Assembly (NCBI GenBank): GCA_018894105.1
Contig: CM032126.1
Location: 26,944,391 to 27,008,390, forward strand
Reading direction: 5' to 3'
DNA length: 64,000 nucleotides
Source: Jacaranda mimosifolia
Lineage: Eukaryota; Streptophyta; Magnoliopsida; Lamiales; Bignoniaceae
Part shown: positions 45,257 through 57,002 of the stretch, in pieces
How the letters are laid out: each line of letters begins with the position of its first letter
Position numbering within the stretch: position 1 is the stretch's first letter
Made by a program: the position numbers and the translations under genes
Notes under the pieces: model-generated
What the model was told of the DNA's origin: nothing
The model's database searches: none
What the model saw: the letters and a program-made list of their open reading frames with translations, nothing else

Positions 45257-47160
45257 ATGGATTTTTATTTTTATTTGGAAAATCCCCTTGGAAAACTAAA
45301 TAAAATCATATCTTGCACTCCTCTTTCTTCCCTTCCATTCTTTTTCCTCCTCCATGCCCGAAGCTCCTCCACCCCGTCATCGCCGTTGCCATCGCATCAC
45401 TGCCCGTCTTCATTGCTCTCCAACCGCCCATTCGTCATTCCTCCATTTATTCTGTACGTTATTCATTTTCTAATTTTTTTTATCTTTGTTTATTTGGTTA
45501 GTTTGATAGTTAGAATGTTAATTGAAATGATTTAGTATGATTAATTGTTAGTACATTTAGTTTGGAATTGAATTTATTAGTAAGTTTTGGATTGTTGATT
45601 TGATATTGTTAATTTGTTTTGTTGATTTGATAGTTTGGGAATTTTAGTATGCTTAGTTTAAGTTTGTTTTTTAGTTTAGTATGATTAATTGTTAGTGTGT
45701 TTCATTTAAAATTGAATTTGTTAGTACGTTTTAGATTGTTGGTTTGATATTGTTAATTTGTTAGTTTGATATGTTACTTTGGGAATATTAATATGATTAG
45801 TTTAAAAATTTTATTTACTTTAGTATGATTAACTGTTAGTATATTTAGTTTAGAATTGAATTTGTTAGTATGTTTTGGAATGCTAGTTTGATATTGTTAA
45901 TTTGTCAGTTTGGGATTGTTAGTATGTTAGTTTTGTATACTAGTATGTTAGTTTAGTATTAACCTCTAATTTTTACCATAATTTCATCTCTATCCCTCTA
46001 CATTTATTTGAGGTCTCTAATCTTAAAATTACAAATCATGTTGCTAACATGGGATGTATAATAGGATTAATGAAAATAAATATTGGGCCACTTATCAATC
46101 ATGGGCTCCAAATATACTAACCAAGAGGCTAGAGTGCTTGGATTATGAATCTATCATGCACAATCCTTCAAAACAAACATGGCTTTTTAATTTATAATTG
46201 AGTTTAGGATAACTTAGACTATCTAAAATAGCCATGGTAGCTTACGAAATGATAGTTAATGTTAAATCATAAAGATATATTATTGAGGCTAAATATTCAA
46301 AAAAATCATATAAGATAACTTAGACTATTCGAAATAACCAAGGTAGCTTACAAAACCAAATTCCATCTTATTTTAAATGGTTATCTTACAAATTATTTTA
46401 GACTTAAATAATTAAAATTTTAACTAAAAATAATGTATATTGCCAAGTATAATCGAATTATCATTGCCTCTAATTACAAAATAACCTGTTATACCAACCA
46501 ACTCCTGATTCAAAACTCATCTCTCTTTCTATCTCAAAGATTTTCAAAAGTTAGAAATATAAAAAATAAAAATTCATCATCTTATCTTCACAATGCTATT
46601 TTAACGACCCAAAAAAGAATAATGTAATGACTCTCCTAAAGAAAATGCCATTACTGTGGAAAATTATTCTACTATCATAAGTTGACAATTTACTTGAGGT
46701 TGGCCTCAGGTGGATTTTCAGCTTAGGATCGAAAAATATGTAATTTCCACAGTATTGGCATTTCAAGCAAGGAGTCATTATATAATTTCCAAACCAAATA
46801 AATATTTGATTAGAAAATGAGCATTATAGGAGTTTCCAACTCCTATAATCAGTCAATAGCCTAACATGCTAAATAAAAAAAAATTCAAAAAGTCTTCAAT
46901 CTTTTTGTCTACCCAAATCTGTTGTAGTAAATAACAGCCAATCAAGGATTGGAACATTAATGGACCATTAAAACTATCCTCTTATAAAAACAATAGATTC
47001 AAGTAGATAGGAATACTAAAGAATTTATTCAATGAATCTAAACTTCAATTTTAAGTAATGTACCTTATTAAGTTTAGTTGTTAACTGTTCTTATGCCTTT
47101 AACATACGTAATTATCAGATTGTTATAATAATTATTATGAATATGTGATGTTTGTTTTTA
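45257..47160 (+). other. CACTA 2 interior, non-coding upstream part
   Basis: Parallels 16105-17320 of CACTA 1: a C/T-rich stretch, then 45490-45960 made of TTTGATATTGTTAATTTG and GATTAATTGTTAGT-like repeats, then a conserved AT-rich part (46380-46690). The segment 46700-47065 is extra relative to CACTA 1. Short open frames here (45257-45535, 46433-46627) have counterparts in CACTA 1 only because the DNA is homologous; they show no domain. Confidence 0.55.
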
Positions 47161-47169
47161 TTTATTATA

Positions 47170-49195
47170 TAGCAGACCAGTCTGGTTTCCATGCCCCTCC
47201 CATCGTTGAGGTTGGGGTTCTGGCTGAGGTAGGGGGACGAATTCCTCGACCTATCAGACATACTTGCCAGGCAATTAGTCTCCCATCACCTCATTGACTA
47301 GTCATCAGTTTATGCCTACCCCTCGCCTTCCTCCCACACATCCCCATAGTAGTTTGCCTTCGTCATCTTCTGTTGCTGTGAGGTCATCCACATATTCTTT
47401 CCACTACATACCCTTACAGCAACATTACTCATCCTAACCACCATCCACTTCACCCACAGGTATTCTATCATCATCTGTCACTCCACCGGCACTCAGCCAT
47501 CCCCTACTGCTCCATTCAACCATTCCACATCAGCAGCAAAAAGCATCACTAGTAGCCAATTCTTCAGCTAGTCGAACATTGGGCAAGAGGGGATCAGAGC
47601 CCCCATCCCACAGTTTTGGTAGGGTATACTCCCGAGGGATGCTATGGGTAAGTACGAATTGTTATATAAATGTTATTTTATTATTGTTTTAATAATTATA
47701 TATAAATGTCAAGAAATATTTTATGCAGGTATACACACTTGCTCAAAGGTACCAAGTACTTGATAAGGGTGATCAGGAGCCTAGGTACAAAAGCCTTATA
47801 GGACTTGGTTGGATTCCCACAGGCCCTCAGAGATTTGATATTCAAGGAGTGGAAGGTAAATGAATGTTATTACCAAATATTTACTTTACAAATTGATTAG
47901 CTTCCTTTCTAACTTATTTCATTTTCTTTTACAAAGATATTTCCATTGAAACCCTAAGAACATCGGCCATTTTTAGAGGGCCTTTGATGTTAAAAGAGGT
48001 CACCGACTGAGTAACATGTATGGTCATGCTTGGAAGATAGGCAAGAGGTCGGAGTGGATTAGCGAAGACACTTGGGATGCCTTACAGTGGCACTAACAAT
48101 CCCAGATATCCAAAAGAAGTCCATATAGGCCAAGAAGAATTGGGCTTCTGAGATAGTAGATCCCTCCATACCGGAAGAAATACATTCATCGGGATAAATG
48201 TCAAGCGTTTAGTAAGTTTTCTAACTTTTAGTCATTACTAAACTTAGTCTACTTTCTTAATGTTTGTTAAATTGACATATGTTTAAAATACTTACATGAC
48301 ATGGTTGATGGGGAAGAGATGGTGCCCTTCACATTTTTTATTCATTTATTTGGTTGATGGGGAAGGGTTGGTGCCCTTCCGATTTTTTATTCATCCATTT
48401 GGTTGTTGTTGAGCTTTTATTGTCTAGTAAAGACTGATTTTAGTAGAGGCTCCACCAAATATTTTTCTTAAATTTATTTTAGTTTAGTATGTATATATAA
48501 AATAGTTATGTTTAGTATGTATATATAAAATAGTTATGTTTATTCTTGCTTTCTATAAGGCTTGGAATTGCAGAGGCCTCCGACAATGGAGGATGATTTT
48601 GCTCATATCCACCAGAGGTGGGCTGATAGGAGCTGAGTGGACGAGAGGGCGGGGAGAGGTACTGTAAGTCATTACATATGACATAAAATTATTTTAATTA
48701 CATTATATTTTATTAATTTTTTTAAATTTTATTCCTTACAGGAGAGCTTCCAGCAGGCGCTGCAATTCTAGTCTCAGCTAGAGGGCATTTGGAGCAATCC
48801 AGAGACCCAGTAGTCTTAGGCCGAGTTATAGACTCAGACTATGGGTGGCCCTAATAAAAAGGGGCGTGTTTATATGTTGAGCTACCAACAATCGCCCTCT
48901 TACACTAACGTGCCTCGGGAAGAGCCTAGTCCATCAGCTGCAGTCCAGTTGGAGACATGCTTGGAGGCTCGTCTGTAGGTCGGTATGCAGGATATGAGAG
49001 CATGTTCGTTGAGCAATTTAGCACGATACAAAATATGATCTCAGCTGGTCATGCAAATGGATGCTCAGTCAAGTTCCGGTGGCCCGTCTTTACCCCCGCC
49101 CTCTGCACCCTACCATTAGCTCTTTTCACCACAACAAGGTAAGCAAAACCACCAACAACAGCAGCAGGATGACAACTTTGACTTTTGGCGGCTAG
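47170..49195 (+). pseudogene. Transposase_24 (TNP1-like) gene remnant in CACTA 2
   Basis: ADQSGFHAPPIVEVGVL begins at 47171 and corresponds to MANQSGF at 17327, but the start codon is lost here. Family blocks follow in the same order as in CACTA 1: MYGHAWKIGKRSEWISEDTW near 48015-48075, a damaged KNWASE block near 48120-48150, and PNKKGRVYMLSYQQS near 48850-48895. It ends with Gln-rich QQQQDDNFD-like sequence near 49155-49180. Frames shift several times. Intron-like AT stretches lie between the blocks. The gene product would bind subterminal repeats. Confidence 0.72.
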
Positions 49196-49379
49196 TAGAT
49201 AGAATTTTCTATTGGGATGAGGAGGGTTGTAATGAAAAATTATAACTTTATGACTTATATTTATAAGATTATATTTTATCTAAATTATTATTCCATTTGT
49301 ATTATATGTTACTTTATGTACAATACATATCGACATGTCACAGATGTAATTAAATTAAACTTGTAAAAATTATTTTTTT

Positions 49380-49765
49380 TTTAAAAATTCGACAGAAATC
49401 TATCAATCTTTCGAGGGAAATAATATAAATAAAAAATAGTTTTAATATTTTTTGAAGAAAATCCATAAGAAAAGTGATGAAATACTATAAAAACTAAAAA
49501 AAATATTCAATTGGAAATCAGAAAGTAAAAGCATAAAAAAAAATTTCAACAGAAAGGCTCATCGAAAAATAGGTGAAAATTTACCTATTTCACATGATCA
49601 AGTGTCCTTCACAAAATTGACAAAAATCCGTAAAAAAATGAACCATTTCAGTCAAAAAATGATCATAAAAGAATTTGCGATGAGAAATTTTCTGACAAAA
49701 AGAATTCCACTGGACGTTCATCAGAATTTGTTGTTCCATTGGAAATAATGAAATTTTTTATAGTG
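49380..49765. repeat. CACTA 2 right subterminal repeats and terminus
   Basis: Repeated TTCGACAGAAATC, TCATCGAAAAATAGG, TTCCACTGGACGTTC and TTCCATTGGAAAT motifs, ending in TTTTTTATAGTG. Confidence 0.75.
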
Positions 49766-49768
49766 AGA
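49766..49768. repeat. Right target-site duplication of CACTA 2
   Basis: AGA, partner of 43133-43135. Confidence 0.85.
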
Positions 49769-50628
49769 AAGAGATTAAATAATAGTTGGAGTTCGTACTG
49801 TAGAACTTATATCCAAATACTAATTGTCATATCAATGTGGCGATATGTTTTACAGTGACAACAGTGAAAGTATCATATAAATATATCTACAAGAGACACT
49901 ATAGAGTTGCCATGCTATGATCTAAAGTAATGAAGAAAATACAATTAATGAAATTAAGCATTTCCAAGATACTCGAAGGGTTCTGCCCTAAAAGCAATGT
50001 GGAGAATTTTTTAATTCAATTTGAATGAAATATATATTAACTTATGGATTTACAACCATCTCCAAATCAATAATTTGTCACTTATTGTGCATATTAAGAT
50101 TTACAACACATTCTAAGATGCTAATAGAATATTTCTCTATGTGCTAAAAGTAATAAAGCAAGAAAATATCTATATGGAGAGTTTCCAGGACACTATGTTT
50201 GGGACAAACAATAAAGATATTGGAACTGGAGGAAGAAAAGAGATGTGATAGCCTGATAGGTCATATACACAGTGGAAATCCCATAAAATGAGAAAGATAA
50301 TACCTTATATTGTTCTTAAATTATGTTGAAGGCCCACATCTTTTCTAGAGTTGCTAGTATTAAATCGAATACAATGCTTAAGTTTCAAAGAAGCAATACA
50401 AAAAGATAGTACTAAAATTTTAGCAGAGTACTATGTCTAGAGGAAGCCATTAGTTTTTAAATACAACATGAATTCAAAGATTATTTGCAGTTATATGGGT
50501 ACTAAGCTCCAACATATGTGAGAAATATTTGGGATATATATATATATACTTTGAAGCAATGTTCAAATATTTTGGAAAACAATCATAAATACTAATTAAG
50601 CTACAAATTGTCAAAACTTTTCCAAGAT
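49769..50628 (+). pseudogene. Helitron Rep segment 2, with the Y2 motif
   Basis: VSYKYIYKRHYRVA at 49870-49911 matches the catalytic-tyrosine block of plant Helitron Rep (family VKYLYKYIYKGHDRA), with the tyrosines present. ALKAMWRIF near 49988-50014 (family APEACWRIF) follows after a frame change. Then come DANRIFLYV near 50117-50145, the KRRKEM/GRMY-type region near 50230-50280, VEGPHLF near 50328-50348, and FKDYLQLYG near 50475-50505. Frames shift and stops are frequent. The segment ends at the solo LTR. Confidence 0.78.
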
Positions 50629-50633
50629 AAAAC
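50629..50633. repeat. Target-site duplication left of solo LTR 2
   Basis: AAAAC here, TAAAC at 53748-53752 (4 of 5). Confidence 0.6.
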
Positions 50634-53600
50634 TGTGGCACCCCACTCAGGATAATCCCTAAGCTAATATGTCACCAATTCAAGTTTAATTCACAACATA
50701 CAACATATCTGATAGGCCCATACAATTTCAACAAATCTCATAAACTGCAACATGCTCCAACTTAAAACAGATTACCACAAAGGTACTATATATATGCCAA
50801 AGTCGTCTAATATCATTCAATACAATATACACATGCCGCAAACCTTAATTTCAGATTTAACATATCACATCATTTCTAAGTCAAAGTATAACGATCAGGT
50901 GAACCTATAAGCACACATAAGCACCTAATCCATTACAAAATAGATTCTTCAATCCAAGCTATAAGCTTATGTCTTTCACTTAATCCTGTCTAGGAAAATC
51001 AAGAATAACATAAAAGGGTAAGTCCAATGGACTTAATGAGGGAAGTGCAACAGATAAATGAATGGATCTGTCAAAGAAATGGTAATTCAACGGAATATTA
51101 ACTAGCATAATATTGCAAAGAAAAACATGAATATGCCAGAACATAGACATTAGCAGATTCCAGGATACTAGTGAGCACTAGTTTGGGAATTGTTACTGTT
51201 GGCTCAAACTGCCCAGACATCTCAATCAGTTTAGTTCAGGAGGTTTTACCGTTGTCTCGTTTGGCCCGGACATCAGCCCAATCTAGAGAAACAGAACCAC
51301 ACCGTCCTTATTGTTCCTTGATCAGAATACAATTAGGAGTAAACAAACCCGAGCATAATATGCAATCCAAATAATCCAAGTATAACATGCATATCAGATT
51401 TTCTTTATTCCCCTATCGTGGCATAGGTAATCCAAGCATAGCAGCTCGAGCATGACAACTCGGTAATATAAGTAATCCAAGCATGAGAGATCAGAAATTG
51501 CCTTTGGCCTAACATGTTTTTCCCCATACACATATCTCGTATCAACAACTAGTTGCCGACATGGCCACATAAATATTGTATAGAAATTAATCAAGTATGC
51601 CGGCAAGGTAAAATAATTAATAGCATGAAATGTTTCAAATAAGCCAACAAGGCAAGTCAACGATATACAAAACAGATTTAGATTTAAATTGAACGATATC
51701 AAATTAGGACAATGAAAGTTCTTGGTACCAGAATAGGAATGCCCAATTTTATCAGGGGTAAAATCGAGGAAGCAAACCCTCGTAGGGGTATACGAATCAA
51801 TTAATAGATAACAATCAAGAGTTCAAACAAATCACGAAATTCAATAATCAAGAATAAATTATTTCCTAGAACAAAGACAAGCTTAACCCTTATAGGGGTA
51901 TACAAAGCATATACTAGATTGATAGACCCTCACAGGGGCATACAAAATAAATACCCGAGAGGTTAGACCCTCACAGGGCATACAAAACAAATACTCAAGA
52001 GGTTAGACCCTCACCTTAAAACTCCACAGAGATGATATCCACGCCTTATGGTCCGGGAGACCCTAGATCCTTGTCACCTATTCCAAAAAGGTGTATTCAA
52101 TATCAAAATGCTTGTATCATTCCTTAAACAATAACTAGTTTTCCAATTAGTACGATATTTTAGAGGCTCAGTTCCAAAAATATCGCAAGATGTCATGCTA
52201 ACTATGCAATTAACGCTATGATATTACAAAAGTCACATTTACTCTGGTGGATGAATCAATTCATATTCCTATATTACATGTCCTTGCAAAGTTACATAAA
52301 GGTCAGCCATGTAATTACACCAATTAACTTTATTAACAGTAATTATGTTCGAATTACCAATTTGGGCCCACTAACACTATACACAACTTATATATCCAAG
52401 CAATTCGGCTTAACATCATAGATCTGATCCTAATATCCATGATTACAATTTGGTACGACTAATCTTAACTTAACATCAGTAATTATTTTAACATTTTAAC
52501 CGAGCTCGACATTTAACTGTTTTATTAGAATTTTACCCAAAAATTTGAATTTAAAGCTCTAAATCCATGAATAATAAATCTACGCTATCCATACAAATTT
52601 TACATGTTTTCCTAATAATAAGCAATCTTCATGACATTACACAATTTGGATTCCTCAATTACATCAATTAGCCTAAGTTAATGATAATTTACTTCTAATT
52701 AACGATCTGAGTTCATGTATTACTCTATATTAAAATCATATACAATTATTTTGTCTATAATCATAATTTTGGTCCAATTAACTTAGTTTTACATTAGAAT
52801 TTAGGCTATCAACTTAATCAGATTAAATCAGGAATCAATCATCTGATTAATTAGTATTTTACCCAATTGACCAAATTTGAGGCCAAATCATCGCGCGGTA
52901 ATAGCTCACATGCACTTAGATTGCCGTCACGATCAAACTGGTTGTCAGTCGCCGGATCGTCGCCATGCCACCGTGCACTATCACCGAAATGAGTCGTGAC
53001 ACCACCAAAAAATATGCCTTGCTGCATTGATCAAGACCGCCAAATTAATTCCAACACTCGCCACCTTTTTATTACCCAATTTAGCATAAATCAATACGGC
53101 TCCGCCGTCGCCGCCTCCATCCTAGTTTTTCTTCAATTACTCTTTCCTTAAATTGAAGACACTGTTGTCTTCCTCGTGGCGAGCTCGTCAAAACCCACAC
53201 CTTTGTCTCCACAAAAAACTATCAGAAATGCCTCATCCGCCTCAATTTCCAATTTCCATCATTTCGTCGGGCGATTTGGAGGCTGGTGGGTATGGATGTG
53301 TTCCTTAAGCTGAGAGGAAGGTGGTGGTAGTCTTGGTTTTGAGTTTTGTGGTCACGACAAAAAGGTGGCTGCGGAGGAGAAACAGTGGCTGCATGTGAGA
53401 ATAAGGAAAATAGGGATGGGGTATTCTATATATATTTTCAACTCTCTAGAATTATGAATTCCACCCCAAAACTCTTCTCAGCTTGTCAATTGGGTCCTTC
53501 AACATTTTTAGTGCCTTACATTGGCCCCCAAAACTTCAATTCATTTTACAATTGAGCCCTAGGACAATATAGTGCCTTAAATTGACCTATTTAACCCAAA

Positions 53601-53747
53601 ATATTTATAATTTGACCGCCAAAACTTATGAAGTTCTAGAAATTAGGTCCTCTTTATTTATATTTCAAACTCCAAATTTTTTTTCAAATTAATATTTTGA
53701 TTTTTAAAATCTTATCTTTCTAAAATGCTAAATTTAGGGGTGTTGCA
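50634..53747 (-). mobile_element. Solo LTR 2 (3114 bp), gypsy Tekay/Del-like
   Basis: Ends are TGTGGCACCCC at the left and GGGGTGTTGCA at the right, an inverted TG..CA pair. In minus orientation it starts TGCAACACCCC, like TGTAACACCCC of the gypsy LTRs in the left block. Its length (3.1 kb) equals theirs, and it shares their ending style (runs such as CCTTACATTGGCCCCCAAAAC and 'TTTGACCGCC' before the end). It lies between two halves of the Helitron and has near-matching 5 bp flanks. No gag or pol is present. Around 51890-52020 there is a small repeated GACCCTCACAGGG-CATACAAA unit. Open frames (51171-51374, 51394-51702, 53346-53555) have no family likeness. Confidence 0.78.
51770..52020. repeat. 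Short diverged tandem repeats inside solo LTR 2
   Basis: The phrase 'CCCTCACAGGGGCATACAAA' or close variants occurs at about 51778, 51889, 51928 and 51967, each followed by ATA(C/T)(A/T)-type spacers. Unit spacing is near 40 bp in the last three. Confidence 0.65.
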
Positions 53748-53752
53748 TAAAC

Positions 53753-55366
53753 ATTTCTTAAGAAGCATGGAAAAAAGTATAAGTTTATCTAATCTTTCAA
53801 GCATTCCAATTGACACCAATAATATATGTGGTGATTTGCCAAGAGAGATACAAAATGAGATATGGGTAGAAATACCTTTGAAAGAATATGAAGCTCAGTT
53901 AACTTGAATCTTGTTCAATATAGTCCTCTCGTAAGAATTTAAGATCGTACAGGAAAAGATAAAGGTGGCGTAATTTTATTGATGGATAGGGAAATTGGAA
54001 AATGTTATTGAATCATACATTGTTGGTTCATCTTATATCTAAAAATAAATAGTAATTATGACAACAAACATTTGCCCAAGCAAAATGGACTATTACGTAA
54101 TGCATAATCGATGATATAGGATAAAACCCCAACAAAGAAAAGGTGAGCAATTGAAAATGTAGTTTGTTTCCTTAGAGACATAATGAAAATAATGAATACT
54201 TTGTTGGCAAAGTGATTTGCTTAAAAACATAATGGAAACAATGAAGATTTTGGTGGCAATTTGATGGTTTTTATAGAGATTTTAAGCAAGTGTTACCAAT
54301 TGTTCTAAAGGCTACAATCTATAAACAATTTTAGAAAGCTTGATCAAACCAATACCATTAAATGCAAATAAGTCAAATAAGTGCATTATACCCAAGTAAA
54401 ATGGACTATTACGTAATGCATAATTGTTGATATAGGATAAAACCCCAACAAACAAAAGGTGAGCAATTAAAAATGTAGTTTATTTCCTTAGAGACATAAT
54501 GCAAATAATGAATACTTTGTTGGCAAAGTGATTTGCTTAAAAACATAATGGCAAACAATGAAGATTTTGGTGGCAATTTGATGGTTTTTTATAAAGATTG
54601 TAAGCAAGTGTTACCAATTGTTCTAAAGGCTACAATCTATAAACAATTTTAGCAAGATTGATCAAATAAATACTATAGAGTAAAATGAAAAATGTTACTT
54701 TGTCAGGAAATGTGACGGACAAAAAATATAAAAAATTAGTGATTTCTTACTTGGATTGAAGATGAGCTAACTGAAGTTGAAGGTAACACCAATATTCTTA
54801 AAGAGATGATTATCAAGTATGATAATGAAAATAAAGCTCCACAGAATGATTTATTATAAAATCTTTCTTAAGTGAGAACAATGATTTGACTCATTACAGT
54901 TAAAAAACGAGGATGTTGATAATGAAATGAAAAGTTAATCACTACATTTTCTGGAGAAGCAAGGACATTTATTAGTTTAAATGAAGCTAATGATGATGCG
55001 GATAATTATTATCAAGAGAAACTTTTAACTCTTTGCCTCCAATGACTCTAAATGGTTTACCTTCTCACAAGTTGGTAAATGAAGAAGAATTGTCCAATAA
55101 CATTACAAGGAATTTAGACCTATCAAATAGACTATGTAATGGTACAAGAGTTGTGCAGAAATATTTAAAAAAAAAAAAATAATTGATGCAAATATTGTAT
55201 TTGGTCAACACATCAACAAGCATATGTTTATATCTGCAGTATCACTTTGACCAACCGAAAACTAAGGCTACCCATTCAAATTCAAGTGTAACATTTCCTA
55301 GTTAAACTTAGCTTTGCAATGATAACCCATAAGGTCAAGGCCAAATAATTCCAACATAGGAGTGTA
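53753..55366 (+). pseudogene. Helitron helicase segment 3
   Basis: Starts with LRSMEKSISLSNLSSIP (53760-53810; family LNRNGKSLKDFPSMP) and the REIQNEI region. A decayed Walker A follows near 53960-54005 (KGGVILLMDREIGKCY where intact proteins have GGTGKT). Much of the helicase core is replaced by a non-coding tandem duplication (54075-54690). The C-terminal part then returns: FNSLPPMTLNGLPSHKL near 55030-55072, LDLSNRLCNGTRVVQ near 55108-55155, and DANIVFGQHINKH near 55185-55225. The part from YPFKFKCN to NNSNIGVYL ends at 55369 (family FKRKQFPI..QTIPNVGVYL). The open frame 53725-53907 is the first part of this. Confidence 0.8.
54075..54690. repeat. 316 bp tandem duplication within the Helitron
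   Basis: Two copies, from 54075 and 54391, both starting CCCAAG(C/T)AAAATGGACTATT and continuing with near-identical sequence (GAGACATAATG, TTGGTGGCAATTTGATGG) to about 54660. It is non-coding and lies where the middle of the helicase should be. Confidence 0.85.
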
Positions 55367-55371
55367 TTTGT
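55367..55371. repeat. Left target-site duplication of copia C
   Basis: TTTGT, perfect match to 60105-60109. Confidence 0.85.
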
Positions 55372-55547
55372 TGTTGTTAATCTGAATAAATTTTTTTTCA
55401 TATGTTCATATTAGAAAAGATAGCAATACATATATACACACAAGAGTCCTAATGAATTAAGATGCTATCAAATCTCTAATCATTATCCTATCAAATCTTA
55501 TCTGCTAACAAACTCCTAAAAGATAATCTATGGAATATTTCCTAACA
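55372..55547 (-). repeat. 3' LTR of copia C
   Basis: Minus strand starts TGTTAGGAAATATTCCATAG and ends GATTAACA plus a duplicated ACA. Matches 59933-60104 apart from small differences. Confidence 0.9.
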
Positions 55548-55562
55548 CTCCCCCTCAAGTTG
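55548..55562 (-). other. Polypurine tract of copia C
   Basis: Minus strand CAACTTGAGGGGGAG immediately before TGTTAGGAAATATTC, the typical copia tract. Confidence 0.9.
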
Positions 55563-55589
55563 GAGCATAGATGTTAATCATGCCCAACT

Positions 55590-57000
55590 TGTTACAAATG
55601 TTGTTAATTCAAGCCCCTTGTAATGCTTTTGTGAAGATGTCTCCTAATTGTTCTCCTATTCGCATGTGTCCAGTAGATATGATATTTCGTTGAACCTTTT
55701 CATGAAAATTAAGTGACAGTCAACTTCAATATGTTTGGTTCGTTTATGAAACACCGAAGTAGAGGGAATACGAAGTGCAACTTGATTATCACACCATAAT
55801 TTCATAGGTCATGAGGTTTTAAAACTAACTTTATCTATCAATTGACGAATCCACATTATCTCACATACAGATTTTGCCACAGCTCAGTATTTAGATTCAG
55901 TACTAGAGTATGAGACAACACTTTGCTTCTTACTTTTCCATGAAACCAAATTTCGTCCAACAAAAACACAATATCCAGTGCTTGATTGTCTGTCAGTCTT
56001 TGATCCTACCCAGTCAGCATCTATGAAACATTCAATATCTAAATGTATGTGATTTCTATATAGGAGACCACATCTCGGAGCTCCTTTCAACTAGCACAAG
56101 ATTTGTCCTGAAGCTTCCTAATGAGCTATAGTGGGAAAGGACATAAATTGGCTTACAATACTAATAGAATACGCAATATCAGGATGAGCCACAGTGAGAT
56201 AATTCAACCTACCAACCAATCTCCTATACATTTCAAGGTTCACAAATAACTTCCAGTCTTCTACTATGAGTTGGAATTAGGAGTCATTGGTGCACTAGAA
56301 GGTTAAGCACCTAACTTCCATGTTCCTGCCAATAAATCAATAACATATTTTCATTGAGATAAAAAGATACCTTTCTTACATCTCGTAACTTCAATACCCA
56401 AGAAGTATTTTAGCAAACCCAAATCTTTCATCTGGAATTGAGCTTGAAGAAAAGACTTTAAAGATGTAATGCCTACAGAGTCATTTTCGGTGGTAACAAT
56501 ATCATCAACATATGCTACTAGCAAGATTAGACTAGCTTCTGACTGCCTATGAAATACTGTATGATCACATTTACTCTTGCGCATGCCACACTGTAGTATT
56601 GCTTCACTAAATCTCCTAAACCAACCATACAGACTTTGTTTCAAGCCATAAAGTGATTTTCTAAGTCTGCACACTTTTCCCAACTCTCCCTAAGCAACAA
56701 AAGCAGGTGGTTGCTCCATATAGACCTCATCTTGAAGATCACCATAAAGAAAGGCATTTTATACAAATGAATAGGTGAATAGAAGTAAGCGTAGCCACTG
56801 GAGAAAATATATTATAATAATCAACTCCATAAGTTTGAGCATATCCTTTAGCCACAAGGCGAGCTTTCAATCTAGCTACAGAACTATCTGGATTAACCTT
56901 CACTGCAAACACTCATTTACAACCAATACTTTTCTTATTTGCTGGCAAGGTCACCAGTTCCCAAGCACCATTACTATCTAGGGCCACCATTTCCTCTTTC
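55590..57000 (-). pseudogene. Copia C reverse transcriptase and RNase H, broken
   Basis: Reverse transcriptase spans about 57000-56150. It reads VCRLRKSLYGLKQS at 56675-56634, then LILLVAYVDDIVTTEND near 56480-56535 with the YVDD motif, then MKDLGLLKYFLGIEV near 56390-56435. RNase H: DADWVGSKTDRQSSTGYCVF near 55970-56030, WKSKKQSVVSYSSTESKY ending near 55884, then a tail near 55640-55780 ([13 protein letters not shown], usual [11 protein letters not shown]). A stop interrupts after 'IFLSQ' at 56351. The plus-strand frame at 56775-56981 is a shadow. Confidence 0.85.
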
Positions 57001-57002
57001 AT

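Larger units (their letters stand above)
43136..49765 (+). mobile_element. CACTA (En/Spm-type) DNA transposon 2
   Basis: Left end CACTACAAAAAAATACTATT, right end read inward CACTATAAAAAATTTCATTA. A 3 bp duplication AGA flanks it. Subterminal regions (43150-43360 and 49380-49750) hold many TCGA(T/C)GGAATTCC-like motifs in both orientations. The interior matches CACTA 1 in order but is longer: it has a roughly 1.85 kb insertion near the left end and about 370 extra bases near 46700-47065. Only a Transposase_24-like remnant is present, so it was probably mobilised by an autonomous relative. It interrupts the Helitron Rep coding region. Confidence 0.9.
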
